Positions 51,760-61,129 of a stretch of 64,000 nt of DNA are shown piece after piece (position 1 is the stretch's first letter; each line of letters begins with the position of its first letter). This DNA is from an uncultured Lactobacillus sp. Lineage in GTDB: Bacteria > Bacillota > Bacilli > Lactobacillales > Lactobacillaceae. Position numbers and translations under genes: made by a program. The notes beneath the pieces were generated by a model. That model did not search any database. It saw only the letters and a list, made by a program, of their open reading frames with translations, and was not told where the DNA came from. The stretch covers positions 1 through 64,000 of the forward strand of contig CALFSK010000063.1 of NCBI GenBank assembly GCA_937916845.1, written 5' to 3'.

Positions 51760-52383
51760 TTAAACTTTTGCTCGGGTTTCACCGTAGACTTCCGCCGCAA
51801 TCAACGCAATTAAAACGCCCGCCACGGCCGTAATCACTAAGATCCACCAACTAATAACGTCTACTCTTAGGACGAAGAACGACTGGTTCCACGGTCCCCA
51901 AACGGGTAGCCACGCTCCCAACAAGTGCAGCTTTAAGAACGACCCACCGATGAGTAAGCCACTAATCAGTGTTGCCCAAATCCCCACTTTGCGTCCGTGC
52001 GCAATCAGGTACAGCGAAATCAAGTTTGGTAAATAAACAATCACATTGATCAGTAGCAAGCTCAATGTGAACCGGTACCCCCAGCCCATCGCTTGGCGCA
52101 TATGATCACAATCGTGAATTGCAATCACCATCAACATCCCGACATTTGCAAACATCAAAGTCACAATGTGACCCGCCTTTAACGGGTTAAACATGGTCAC
52201 CGGCCGTTGTTGTGCCGCCGTACAAGCCGTCACCCCGATGACAAACATCACTAGTCCCAGTAAGCCGTGGACAACCGTCCCATCAATACTGTGGTCCAAC
52301 CACATCAATCCGGCCGCCGCAATTTCAATTATAAATAGCAATACCACTAAGGTTAAATAACTCACGCGTGCTCTCAGATTCAT
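51760..52383 (-). CDS. Polytopic membrane protein, unknown
   Basis: A 207-residue protein with about six helices and a cleavable-looking first segment. Notable are His-containing helices (GHIVTLMFANVGMLMVIAIHDCDHMRQAMGWGYRF). A soluble Trp-rich loop (LGAWLPVWGPWNQSFFVLR) lies before the last helix. The C-terminus is short and basic. No family was recognised. It is monocistronic with its own terminator. Confidence 0.65.
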   Translation of the reverse strand: MNLRARVSYLTLVVLLFIIEIAAAGLMWLDHSIDGTVVHGLLGLVMFVIGVTACTAAQQRPVTMFNPLKAGHIVTLMFANVGMLMVIAIHDCDHMRQAMGWGYRFTLSLLLINVIVYLPNLISLYLIAHGRKVGIWATLISGLLIGGSFLKLHLLGAWLPVWGPWNQSFFVLRVDVISWWILVITAVAGVLIALIAAEVYGETRAKV

Positions 52384-52470
52384 TAGTATCAGATCCTTTT
52401 GAAATAATCATTACCTAAAGTATACACCCGTAAAAGAAAGCGCATTCATTCGTTTTGAAAACATCTTCAC

Positions 52471-52498
52471 AAAAAAAGCCGACCTGCAAGTCGACTTT
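52471..52498 (-). terminator. Terminator of the metQNI operon
   Basis: On the minus strand AAAGTCGAC pairs with GGTCGGCTTT with G-U pairs, followed by a T run. Confidence 0.8.
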
Positions 52499-52517
52499 CC
52501 TGGTAACTGATTAATAC

Positions 52518-53180
52518 CTAAGCACGCGTGTAATGTTCCGCCAAGCGGTCACCACACCATTGCACGATTTGAACGATGACGATCAAGATGACGATGACAC
52601 TAACGAGCACGCCCGTATTATAGCGGTTGTACCCGTATTGAATAGCCAAGTCCCCGATACCACCAGCGCCAATGGTCCCAACCATTGCGGAGTATCCTAA
52701 CAGACTGATCAAGGTCAAGACAACGCCACGGATCAATGCGGGCAACGCTTCTGGGAATAAGACTTCTTGAAAAATCAGGAAGAAACCGGCGCCGGTCGAC
52801 CGGGCTGCTTCCACGACCCCCGCGTCAATTTCCGCAAACGCCCCTTCTGCTAAACGGGCAAAGAATGGAATCGCCGCTACGGACAAGGAGACCGCACCAC
52901 CTAGTGGCGTATACGGGTCACCAGCAACTAATTTGGCAAACGGGATTAACACCACCATCAAAATCAGAAATGGCAAGGAACGAATGGCGTTAATAATGAA
53001 GCCACAGATGCTATTAATGATGGGACGGGGCGCAAACAGCGGGTTGGAAAAGTAGTACAGGAATAGGCCAATTAAGGTGCCAAAAATAATGCCAATAAAC
53101 CCTGAGATAAAGACCATTTTAGCCGTATCCCACAACGCCGTTCCTAAATTCTGTTGTAAAATCGTAATCGTTTCATTCAT
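52518..53180 (-). CDS. metI: Methionine ABC transporter permease
   Basis: A 220-residue MetI-type permease with five or six helices. The EAA loop is EAARSTGAGFFLIFQEVLFPEALPALIRGV. The N-terminal ALWDTAKMVFISGFIGIIFGTLIGLFLYYFS is typical. ATG 53180 follows GGAGG at nine bases and overlaps the end of metN by eight bases. It works with MetN and MetQ to import methionine. Confidence 0.92.
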   Translation of the reverse strand: MNETITILQQNLGTALWDTAKMVFISGFIGIIFGTLIGLFLYYFSNPLFAPRPIINSICGFIINAIRSLPFLILMVVLIPFAKLVAGDPYTPLGGAVSLSVAAIPFFARLAEGAFAEIDAGVVEAARSTGAGFFLIFQEVLFPEALPALIRGVVLTLISLLGYSAMVGTIGAGGIGDLAIQYGYNRYNTGVLVSVIVILIVIVQIVQWCGDRLAEHYTRA

Positions 53181-54201
53181 GGCTAGCAACCTCCTCTACG
53201 TAATCGACCCGTGCCTGAAAGGCTTGAATCGCCCGACTGACCGCAACTGGTTTTCCCGTCAAATACACGACGAGCACTCCGATGGCCCGGTCTTGGATAA
53301 ATTCCACCCGACCTTGAATAATATTAATGTCGACGTCGGTCTCCTTTGCAATTTTCGTAATAATGGGCGTCAGTGAATCACTCCCCCGATAGCGCAAGGC
53401 AAGTAATTGACCGGATTGGCTCGTTACCTGAGCCTGAACTTTTTCCGGTAACTTAGTGTCCAAGAACCGGCTGACCAGCCGTTGTCCCATGTCTGATTGT
53501 GGCGCCGCAAACAGGTCGTAAGTGGATGATTGTTCCACTAATTTCCCATTTTCCATGACGGCAACCCGGTCAAACAGGCTACGAGCTACTTCCAGTTGGT
53601 GGGTAATGAATACAATCGTAATGTTGAGACGCTGATTGATACCCTTTAAAATCTCAATGATTTCTTCAGCTGTTTCCACGTCTAACGCACTGGTCGCTTC
53701 ATCACATAATAAGATGTCAGGGTCGTTAGCGAGGGCCCGGGCAATCCCGACCCGCTGCTTTTGCCCACCAGATAGCTGGCTTGGATAATTGTCTTGACGG
53801 TCCGCTAAACCGACTAGTTTTAAGAGTTCCGTAATTCGGGCTGGTTGCTTCTTTTCTGGGTAGCCCCCGGCAGTGAGTGCAAACGCTAAGTTTTGTGCCA
53901 AGGTCCGGTTGTTAATTAAGTTAAAGTTTTGAAAAATAAAGCCAATCTTGCGCCGAACCTGTGCAATTGTTTTTCCATTAGCACGGGTCAAATCAGTTCC
54001 ATCAACGACCACCTGACCCTTACTAGGAACTTGTAAATAATTGATGGTGCGTACCAATGTTGACTTACCGGCACCGGACAAGCCGACGATTCCAAAAATC
54101 TCCCCCTTTTCAATGCTGAGGGAAACATCCTTGACCGCGGATACCGTCCGGCCCTTTTGCTTAAACGTCACATCAATATTTTTTAACTCAATTTGACTCA
54201 T
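53173..54201 (-). CDS. metN: Methionine ABC transporter ATPase with NIL domain
   Basis: A 342-residue ATPase: Walker A GLSGAGKSTLVRTI, signature QLSGGQKQRVGIARAL, Walker B ILLCDEATSALD and H-loop FITHQLE. The C-terminal roughly 90 residues (LALRYRGSDSLTPIITKIAKETDVDINIIQGRVEFIQ) form the NIL domain that binds methionine and inhibits uptake when the cytosolic pool is high. ATG 54201 follows AGGGAGG. It is the second gene of metQNI. Confidence 0.94.
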   Translation of the reverse strand: MSQIELKNIDVTFKQKGRTVSAVKDVSLSIEKGEIFGIVGLSGAGKSTLVRTINYLQVPSKGQVVVDGTDLTRANGKTIAQVRRKIGFIFQNFNLINNRTLAQNLAFALTAGGYPEKKQPARITELLKLVGLADRQDNYPSQLSGGQKQRVGIARALANDPDILLCDEATSALDVETAEEIIEILKGINQRLNITIVFITHQLEVARSLFDRVAVMENGKLVEQSSTYDLFAAPQSDMGQRLVSRFLDTKLPEKVQAQVTSQSGQLLALRYRGSDSLTPIITKIAKETDVDINIIQGRVEFIQDRAIGVLVVYLTGKPVAVSRAIQAFQARVDYVEEVASHE

Positions 54202-54213
54202 ACTAGGGCCTCC

Positions 54214-55053
54214 CTACTGCCACGACGTTGGTTTGTCGAAATCTTTAAATTGCGACTTAGCGATGGCTTGCTTGAATTCTTTACTATTCAAAACGGATTT
54301 GACCGCCTTCGCAAAGGCTGCGTTTTTATTGCTCGTTTTAACGACGAAAACTTCTTTGTAGTCGTCTTGTAGTTTTTCCAACGCCAATGCTTTAGAAGGA
54401 TTCAACTTGGCACTCCAAGAGTAGTTCCCAGGAACGACGGTGATTGCAACGTTGCTTAGTGATTGTGGCAATTGTGCGGCGTCCAAAGTCTTGATTTTTA
54501 AATTCTTTGGGTTCGTCGCAATGTCGGCCTTGCTAGCCGTCGTCACGTTAATGTGTTTTTTCAAAGTAATTAATTTTTGTGCGGCAAGTAACTGTAAGGC
54601 GCGAGCTAAGTTTGACGGATCATTTGGAATGGAAACCGTGGCACCGTCCTTTAAAGCACTCAACTTGCTAAGCTTCTTTGAATAAATCCCCATGCCTAAC
54701 GTTGGCGTTTCAGAAATTGCGGATAATTTTAAATGGTTCGCTTTAGCAAACGTCTTTAAGTAAAGTGAGTGTTGAAACAAATTAGCATCGATTTCGCCAG
54801 AATTCAACGCCTTATTAGGTTGTACGTAATCGTTAAATTCTTTCGTAACGACTTTGTAGCCTTTCTTTTCCAGCAACGGTCCTAACACCTTCGTCGCCAT
54901 GTCTCCGTATGGGCCCGCAGCCACACCAATCTTAACCGTCTTTAACTTACTGCCACTGGCTTGACCATCACTGTTACGACTAAAGCCCCAAATACCTGCA
55001 AAAACGACGATGACCCCAACTAACGCTAATAACCACTTTGTATTTCTTCTCAT
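54214..55053 (-). CDS. metQ: Methionine-binding protein MetQ (NlpA family) lacking a lipobox
   Basis: A 279-residue NlpA-family solute-binding protein (KIGVAAGPYGDMATKVLGPLLEKKGYKVVTKEFNDYVQPNKALNSGEIDANLFQHSLYL). It delivers methionine to MetNI. The N-terminus RRNTKWLLALVGVIVVFAGIWGFSRNSDG has a hydrophobic helix but no cysteine. It therefore cannot be a classical lipoprotein and is probably held by an uncleaved signal anchor. It is the first gene of the operon, under a Met-specific T-box. Confidence 0.9.
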   Translation of the reverse strand: MRRNTKWLLALVGVIVVFAGIWGFSRNSDGQASGSKLKTVKIGVAAGPYGDMATKVLGPLLEKKGYKVVTKEFNDYVQPNKALNSGEIDANLFQHSLYLKTFAKANHLKLSAISETPTLGMGIYSKKLSKLSALKDGATVSIPNDPSNLARALQLLAAQKLITLKKHINVTTASKADIATNPKNLKIKTLDAAQLPQSLSNVAITVVPGNYSWSAKLNPSKALALEKLQDDYKEVFVVKTSNKNAAFAKAVKSVLNSKEFKQAIAKSQFKDFDKPTSWQ

Positions 55054-55090
55054 AATCTAATCCTCATCTCTCTTTTAATTTTAAGGTAAT

Positions 55091-55352
55091 AAAAAAAGCC
55101 GTCCTGTTATCTAAAAATAACAAGGACGACTTCCACGGCCGCGGTACCACCTTAATAGTGTCACTAGGACACCCACTCATGCAGAACTAACTGCTGCGAT
55201 AACGGGCATTTGCCGCAACTGGCTTACGCGTACGCTCACCAATTGAATTCGTTTAAAAAGACCATCTTCACAACGCGCTCCGGATCACCTTTCAGCAGGC
55301 GGTGACTCTCTGTTGCCGGTTAACAATTGCTACTCATCTTTCTTGATGGCTC
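55091..55352 (-). promoter_or_regulatory. T-box leader, methionine-specific
   Basis: A minus-strand leader about 260 nt long precedes metQ. The T-box sequence AAGGTGGTACCGCGG is exact (55153-55139). The terminator hairpin is at 55131-55091 (GTCGTCCTTGTTAT with ATAACAGGACGGC, then T run). In stem I the loop GTGAAG-ATG-GTC offers AUG followed by a purine as specifier. Uncharged tRNA-Met should stabilise the antiterminator and switch on methionine uptake. Confidence 0.88.
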
Positions 55353-55354
55353 TA

Positions 55355-55383
55355 ATTATGGCTAAACGATTAAAAATTGTCAA
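55355..55383 (-). promoter_or_regulatory. Promoter of metQNI
   Basis: TTGACA (55383-55378), a 17-bp spacer and CATAAT (55360-55355) lie directly before the T-box leader. Confidence 0.75.
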
Positions 55384-55507
55384 GGAATTCTTTAATTAAA
55401 TTTTAATCAACGGATTCATGAGCCCTCAAAAAGGCCGTGCCAGCTCCCTTTAAACGGTATAATATTAATATATTGATAATGAAACTTTTCTCTAAGAAGG
55501 TGTTTTT

Positions 55508-56683
55508 ATGCAACGTCATAAGGGATTCACCGCGCTTGGAATCGTGCTGGTCGCCATCAACATGCGCTTACCCATCACGGCCATTCCACCCATCTTGCCA
55601 AATCTCCAACAAGCTAGCGGGTTATCGGCAACGGTGGCTGGACTACTTACTTCGATTCCACTTCTGACCTTCGCGATTTTTTCATCGGTTTTCACCAAAG
55701 CCAGTCAGCGCTGGGGCGAATTTAAAGTTCTCCTGATTGCTTTTATTATTTTAAGTTGCGGTGCGGCTTTACGGATTTTCCCACAGGTCACCCCACTGCT
55801 ACTGGGGACCTTTTTAATTGGCTTGGGCATCGATGGTGGTAACGTCATTATTCCGGCAGTCATTAAAGACCGCCTGCCCGACCGCCCCACGTTAGGCGTT
55901 AGCCTGTATACCACCGCGATGGTTCTGATGAGCTCACTTGCGACTGGGATTGTCGGGCCACTAACGGCTAAATACTCGCTAACAACGACCATGGTCGGTC
56001 TCTTCGTGCTCTCCCTGGTCAGCGTCGTTGGTTGTCTATTACTGATTGACCGCCATCCCGCCGATACCACGAAAGCTACTAATGCCACCACGAAACTGCC
56101 AAAATCAATTTGGACTGACCGGCTGGCCTGGTTAATCACGCTCTTTTTTGGCATTCAAGCCTTGCTATACTATTCACTAGTGACGTGGCTGCCAAACATC
56201 TTCCAAACGGTTGGCTACGACGCTGACGTGGCCGCCATGCTCGTAACGATCTTACAATTAGCTTGCCTAGCGTGCGCCCTGCTGACACCGATTTTTGCCA
56301 GTTCAAAGCTGGGCAAACGACTGATGCTGTGGATTATCGGAATCGGCTTTGGCCTCGGAACAATTGGCGTTTACTTGCCGCTGCACACCCTAGCATTTGG
56401 TATCGCGTTAGCCTTATTGATGGGCGTCGCTTCAGGTTTTTCATTCAACCTTGCCATTATCTTTTTCACGCAAAAGACCAGCAATCCGAGAGAAACGATT
56501 GAAGTCTCCGGCATGGCGCAGACCTTTGGCTACCTTTTTGCCGCCGCTGGTCCCTTTTCATTCGGCCTCTTAAAGAGCTGGAGCGGAACGTGGCTGAGCA
56601 CCTTACTGAGCTGTCTAGTCCTCGCAATCGCGATTTTAGTGATTGGCTTCTTAATTGAACGTCACACTAACGTTTTTCAATAG
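55508..56683 (+). CDS. MFS transporter, CynX/NimT family
   Basis: A 391-residue protein with 12 helices. The N-terminus GIVLVAINMRLPITAIPPILPNLQQASGLSATVAGLLTSIPLLTFA is characteristic of cyanate/nitroimidazole (CynX/NimT) transporters. The loop FTKASQRWGEFKVLL and the GNVIIPAVIKDRLPDR segment also fit. The substrate is unknown. ATG 55508 follows AAGAAGG. A candidate small RNA region lies downstream. Confidence 0.87.
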   Translation: MQRHKGFTALGIVLVAINMRLPITAIPPILPNLQQASGLSATVAGLLTSIPLLTFAIFSSVFTKASQRWGEFKVLLIAFIILSCGAALRIFPQVTPLLLGTFLIGLGIDGGNVIIPAVIKDRLPDRPTLGVSLYTTAMVLMSSLATGIVGPLTAKYSLTTTMVGLFVLSLVSVVGCLLLIDRHPADTTKATNATTKLPKSIWTDRLAWLITLFFGIQALLYYSLVTWLPNIFQTVGYDADVAAMLVTILQLACLACALLTPIFASSKLGKRLMLWIIGIGFGLGTIGVYLPLHTLAFGIALALLMGVASGFSFNLAIIFFTQKTSNPRETIEVSGMAQTFGYLFAAAGPFSFGLLKSWSGTWLSTLLSCLVLAIAILVIGFLIERHTNVFQ

Positions 56684-56779
56684 AGTTATCATTCAATAAG
56701 TTAGTTAACATACCTAATATCTAAAAACATTACTATGAATCATCAAACAAGATATAGAATATATATGGTTCATAGATGT

Positions 56780-57004
56780 TTAAGGTAAACGGGTTACATT
56801 TTTAACACTGGGGAACCCGGAAATCCTAAACACTATCAGCCAGTGGTCATTTAGCTGGGGGAATTCATACCCGTACTATTTGTTGCTCGCGGGAGCCAAA
56901 TACTACTTACATTACTTGGGGCACCAGCTTATAATGGCAGTTCAGTTAAACAAGTGCCGCAACTAGTGTGACATCACGATGAGGGGGTTGTGGTGTTTTT
57001 TTGT
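56780..57004 (+). ncRNA. Candidate small RNA with 9-bp intrinsic terminator
   Basis: No gene occupies 56684-57097. A structured stretch contains GGGTT..AACCC, CCAG..CTGG, TATTTG-GCTC / GAGC-CAAATA (about 56877-56912) and TTGGGGCA/TGCCGCAA. It ends in CATCACGAT-GAGGGG-GTTGTGGTG plus seven T. The terminator lies about 300 nt after the MFS stop, too far to be its simple terminator. A TATA-rich segment near 56755-56765 may be the promoter. I cannot match it to a known RNA. Confidence 0.4.
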
Positions 57005-57030
57005 CTATTTTTTCTTTAATTGATGATCAA

Positions 57031-57077
57031 AAAAGCAGCCACACCAACCATTTATCTCCCGGTTGATACGTCTGCTT
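57031..57077 (-). terminator. Terminator of the serine hydrolase gene
   Basis: AAGCAG/CTGCTT stem followed by TTTTTT on the minus strand. Confidence 0.6.
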
Positions 57078-57097
57078 AACTGATGATAGCCAAATCA

Positions 57098-58825
57098 TTA
57101 CCGTGCATCAAACTGGTTTGAGAAACGGCTCAAGATCTCATAACCCGCCTGCTTCACGTCGTCGGCACTGTTACTTTGATTGGCAAAAAGAATAATTCCC
57201 TGACCATTGTTCTTCGTCAATTGAACCCAGTTACCCACGTGGTTCTTGGCCAACGTGCCGTAAACGGCCTTCACGTTACCATTGTGACGAACGTACATCC
57301 CGCCAGAATAACCGCTACCAGATTTACTATTAATGTTGGTCAGATAATGGTAGTCGGAACTATTAAGAATCTTACCGTTCTTCAACCCATGTTCAAAGGT
57401 TTCGTAATCGTTAACGGTCGTGTACATATTACCCGCACCGATAATGTAAGATAATAACTTATCGTTAGGATTAACCCCGTGTTGGTAGTTCTTATTAATA
57501 TACTTATAACTACGAGCCTTCACGTACTTACTTGAAACGGAATTCCACATATAGGTATGCTTCAATCCCAGTGGTTTAATAATTCGTTGATTTAAATTCT
57601 GCTCATACGATTGCCCCGTAACGGACCGGATAATTCCCGCTAACAAAATATAATTATCATTATTGTAATGATACGACTTCCCAGAAACACCTGACTGATT
57701 GATTCGGGCTACCGCTTGATCAATGGCCTGCTGTTCACTTAGCTTTTGGCTGGGAACAACCTCTGAATTTTGATCAGTGATCCCCGACGTCTGCGTCAGT
57801 AAATTTCCGACCGTAATGTTGTTAGCACCCTTTAGACCCGGGTACCACCGACTGATGGCCGTATTTTGGGTAATCCGTTTTCCCTTTTTTTGCGACTCGG
57901 TAATGACTTGCACCATCATCGAACCCGTCATGGCTTTTTGCAAGGAAGCCCCTTGATATACCACGTTCGACTTATTATTTAAGACTCGGCGACCATAGTT
58001 CGCGTAGCCGACTCCTTCAGCGTCACGGTTATTTTGCTTGCCATTGATTACGAGCACCTTACCGCGCAAGTGATACTTGTTCATGGTCTGCTTAATTTCC
58101 GTCGCTAAATACGTATTGACTAACGGCTTTTTCGTCGTAGTATAACCATGCCAAACCCAGCCCTTTTGAGTACCGCTAGTGACGTAGTAGTAGACCGCAT
58201 TTTTAACGGTCATCTTCTTAGTGGCTTTAAACTTAGTAAATTTGTTTAACTTATATTTGGTCTTAAAGTTAGTATGGTGGCGCACAACCTTGAAGCCGAA
58301 TACCTTTTTCTTGCTCGTCGCAGCCCGGTACGCTGGTTGAACGTACACCGTCTTATTGATTTTTTTACTCTTGCCAGCAACATATTGAGGCGTATACGGT
58401 TGCGTATAGCCGCGCCAAATCCAACCACTCTTCTTCCCAATCTTAAAGTGGTAATAGACGCCCTTATCAATATTCATTCGCTGATCAACGTATAAAATAT
58501 TAAGCTTGTTGAGCCGATACTTGCCCTTCAGGCTGATTCGTTGATTATTACCCGCAACGCCGTTGATGACGTCGTACGCTTTGTGCGTTGAATTTCGATA
58601 TGTAGGATTAATCTGAACGGCGTCGTTGACCGTTTGGTACTTCGAAGTTAAGTGGACTGGCAACGTTGCAGCTTGTACAACGGTCGAGCCACCGTGTTTT
58701 TCTTGAAGCGTTGTCTGACCAATGGCAAACGTCGCAACGATTGTAACGACCCCGGCCAGCAAACTCATCCGGCCGAAGTGACTAACTAATTTACTTGTCA
58801 TACTAATATTTTTCATAAAATTCAT
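57098..58825 (-). CDS. Secreted serine hydrolase (beta-lactamase class C-like) with two wall-binding repeats
   Basis: A 575-residue protein starting at ATG 58825 after AGGGAG. It has an N-terminal hydrophobic signal (about 15-40) and two similar GW/SH3-like modules (YRLNKLNILYVDQRMNI..GWIWRGYT and YKLNKFTKFKATKKMTV..GWVWHGYT, about 90-225) that likely bind the envelope. A class C serine hydrolase domain follows. The nucleophile motif S-x-x-K is GASLQKAM (about 293), YNND serves as Y-x-N, and the lid ends near NGQGIILFANQS. Known relatives include D-Ala esterases and carboxypeptidases acting on teichoic acid or peptidoglycan. Function here is inferred. Confidence 0.87.
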   Translation of the reverse strand: MNFMKNISMTSKLVSHFGRMSLLAGVVTIVATFAIGQTTLQEKHGGSTVVQAATLPVHLTSKYQTVNDAVQINPTYRNSTHKAYDVINGVAGNNQRISLKGKYRLNKLNILYVDQRMNIDKGVYYHFKIGKKSGWIWRGYTQPYTPQYVAGKSKKINKTVYVQPAYRAATSKKKVFGFKVVRHHTNFKTKYKLNKFTKFKATKKMTVKNAVYYYVTSGTQKGWVWHGYTTTKKPLVNTYLATEIKQTMNKYHLRGKVLVINGKQNNRDAEGVGYANYGRRVLNNKSNVVYQGASLQKAMTGSMMVQVITESQKKGKRITQNTAISRWYPGLKGANNITVGNLLTQTSGITDQNSEVVPSQKLSEQQAIDQAVARINQSGVSGKSYHYNNDNYILLAGIIRSVTGQSYEQNLNQRIIKPLGLKHTYMWNSVSSKYVKARSYKYINKNYQHGVNPNDKLLSYIIGAGNMYTTVNDYETFEHGLKNGKILNSSDYHYLTNINSKSGSGYSGGMYVRHNGNVKAVYGTLAKNHVGNWVQLTKNNGQGIILFANQSNSADDVKQAGYEILSRFSNQFDAR

Positions 58826-58985
58826 AATTTTCTCCCTGAACCATTGTATAGTTCGGGCGGGACGTTATCAAGCCACATTGGGACATAATTATTAATTTAC
58901 GTAAATAAAATATATGATTGAAGCAATCTAAAAAAATGTTGAGGAACATTTTTTTAATGAAAAACGGACCTGAGAGAAAACTAAA

Positions 58986-59065
58986 ATAACCGCTCAGAAA
59001 CATTTCTCTGAACGGTTATCTTTCCATTATTACGGTCAAAACGTGTCACAAAAGACAGTTTGTCG
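58986..59065 (-). repeat. 3'-UTR repeat (half copy) plus terminator
   Basis: A terminator stem at 58986-59019 (ATAACCG..TCAGA with TCTGA..CGGTTAT) ends in a T-rich run on the minus strand. 59028-59065 matches the downstream arm of the repeat (GGTCAAAACGTG, CAAAAGACAGTTTGT). It lies between the fumarate reductase stop and its terminator, the same order as the other copies. Confidence 0.65.
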
Positions 59066-59073
59066 CACTCTAT

Positions 59074-60903
59074 TTAATTATTTAACGTTGCCATGTACTG
59101 CTTAGCATTGATGGCCGCGTGGCGACCTGAGTTCACATTATGGGCACATGCAGAACCACCCAACGTAATCGTGTAAACGCTACGGTATTGCATCGTACTA
59201 TCCATCCCGGATACGTAGAGACCAGGAATCTTTTCAAAGTCGTCTTTAATCACTTCAAATTGCCGGTTCGAAGCAACCCCACCGATCCCAATCAAGTTAG
59301 ATGGGTCCAACCGTGCAATGTAGAATGGACCTTCATCGAGGGCAACTAACATTTCAGGATCTTTGTTAAATTCTTCATCCTTACCATTGGCTGCAAAACG
59401 GTTATATTGTTGAAGCGTCTTAACCAGCGAATCGACTGGGAGTCCAACTGCCTTAGCCAAATCTTCAAAATTATCCGCCTTATACAGGGAGTCGCCTTCG
59501 TTAGTTTGAACCGCTTTAGCAAGCACGTCATCGGCACCCGGTACCCCGGCCGTAATTTGGTCGTAAATCTTCTGACTGAAGACTTCATACGTAACCTTCG
59601 TCGACTTGATAGCCATCCGCTGGTATAGCAAGTTATCCTTCTTCACATTTTCATTAACCAGCCGAACGCCATCTTGATTGACAAAGACAACCGGACCACC
59701 GGAAGGAAGTGACATGAATCCATTGATTGGATCAATGTATAAATGGACCCCTTCATGTGGTAACGCCTGGATGTAGTTCATCATGAATTCTGCTGATTCA
59801 GTCAACATGTCCTTCGCACCGAGCGACATCGCCATCATATAGCCATCCCCAGTGTTGCTTGGCATTGAGCAATAGTGTAAGTTCTTTGTCTGCCAGCCTT
59901 GTTTGGCAATTAAATCTGGGTTATGCCCAACACCACCAGTTGCTAACAACGTGGCCTTAGCATCAATTTCGACGTTGCCTTCAGGCGTTGCAATGTAAGC
60001 TCCAGCAGCCCGGTCACCGTCATAAATAATGCCTTCAGCGCTAGCATTCAAAATGAACTTAACGCCAAGTTCGTCCGCACGTTTCTTCATATATGGGACA
60101 TAGCCTTCAGAGGCAAAACCACCTTTAAACCAGTGGAACGTTGGGAATGCGCAGGTCCCATGGTAATCATCAACTTTAGTTAATTGAACGCCTTGTTTGA
60201 CAAGCCAATCAATGTTTTCCGCTGAGTGGTTTACTAGGTCGACCCAGAACGAACCATCAGCCCGGTACTGTCCTAATTCTTGTTCACGGGCAATGATTTC
60301 TTCCTTCTCCGCATGGATACCGGCCGCTTTTTGCATATCGGTGTTGATCCCGAAGATGCCTTCAACACCACCACCGTTACCAGCAACAAAACCGTTCTTT
60401 TCAATAACGGTCGTTTGGATGCCTTCTTCACCAGCCTGAACCGCAGCAGCGAGGCCTGAAATCCCCGCACCAATAATCAAGAAGTCAGTTTTAATTTTCT
60501 TCGCAATTTCAGCGGGCTTTTTCCGCCAATCGGCATAAGTCGTCTTTTCATCAGTTGTAACGGGCGTTGGCTTTTTCAGTGCATCATGGTTCACCTGAGC
60601 CTGATAGTCAAAGTCTTTAGGATCACCGCCGGCTAGCTCAACGGCTTGACCAACCGCAGCAATCAAACCTTTGCTGGAATGTGATGCTCCGGTCAAGGCA
60701 TCCACGGCCAGTGACTGGTTCGCAATAATTTGCTCTGGAATCTGGGTAAAGACCGCATCTTCTAGCGTATTCGGAATAATATCCTTTTCAGGAATGATTT
60801 TTTCCACCCGGTTGTGATCAATCACAATCTTTAACTTGGTAGAATTATTTTCATACCCTTCAGCCGTAACGTTATAAGTGCCACTATTTAACTCTGTACT
60901 CAT
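59074..60903 (-). CDS. Soluble fumarate reductase flavoprotein with FMN-binding domain
   Basis: A 609-residue protein. Residues about 1-95 form an FMN_bind domain ending in DALTGASHSS, the site where ApbE-type transferase attaches FMN to Thr. The rest is a flavocytochrome-c-type FAD domain: LIIGAGISGLAAAVQAGEEG (about 145), FGINTDMQKAAG, and ALDEGPFYIARLDPSNLIGIGGV near the end. It reduces fumarate to succinate using flavin-delivered electrons. It probably uses fumarate from malate or from the aspartase at 15.7 kb. No signal peptide is present, so it is cytosolic. A CRE-like palindrome lies upstream of the ATG. Confidence 0.9.
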   Translation of the reverse strand: MSTELNSGTYNVTAEGYENNSTKLKIVIDHNRVEKIIPEKDIIPNTLEDAVFTQIPEQIIANQSLAVDALTGASHSSKGLIAAVGQAVELAGGDPKDFDYQAQVNHDALKKPTPVTTDEKTTYADWRKKPAEIAKKIKTDFLIIGAGISGLAAAVQAGEEGIQTTVIEKNGFVAGNGGGVEGIFGINTDMQKAAGIHAEKEEIIAREQELGQYRADGSFWVDLVNHSAENIDWLVKQGVQLTKVDDYHGTCAFPTFHWFKGGFASEGYVPYMKKRADELGVKFILNASAEGIIYDGDRAAGAYIATPEGNVEIDAKATLLATGGVGHNPDLIAKQGWQTKNLHYCSMPSNTGDGYMMAMSLGAKDMLTESAEFMMNYIQALPHEGVHLYIDPINGFMSLPSGGPVVFVNQDGVRLVNENVKKDNLLYQRMAIKSTKVTYEVFSQKIYDQITAGVPGADDVLAKAVQTNEGDSLYKADNFEDLAKAVGLPVDSLVKTLQQYNRFAANGKDEEFNKDPEMLVALDEGPFYIARLDPSNLIGIGGVASNRQFEVIKDDFEKIPGLYVSGMDSTMQYRSVYTITLGGSACAHNVNSGRHAAINAKQYMATLNN

Positions 60904-60921
60904 GATTAGCCCTTCCTAAAA

Positions 60922-60934
60922 TGAAAACGTTTTA
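60922..60934. promoter_or_regulatory. CRE-like site upstream of fumarate reductase
   Basis: TGAAAACGTTTTA contains the symmetric AAAACGTTTT core and matches the left half of CRE fully. It is 19 bp before the start codon. Confidence 0.5.
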
Positions 60935-61129
60935 TAAACAAGTTAAGGGTATCACGTTGGACGAAAAGCCAAAGTTCGGCTTTTCGTCCATTTTCAGTTA
61001 TCAGGAGCTAGCTTTGTCACAGCCCAAATAACAAATATTCATGTTTCATCCTCTAGTCGTTTAATTAAAATTACCGCCAAGCACCTAATGATGCTTCAGC
61101 AATTGAACCAATAGCATAAAAAAAACAAC

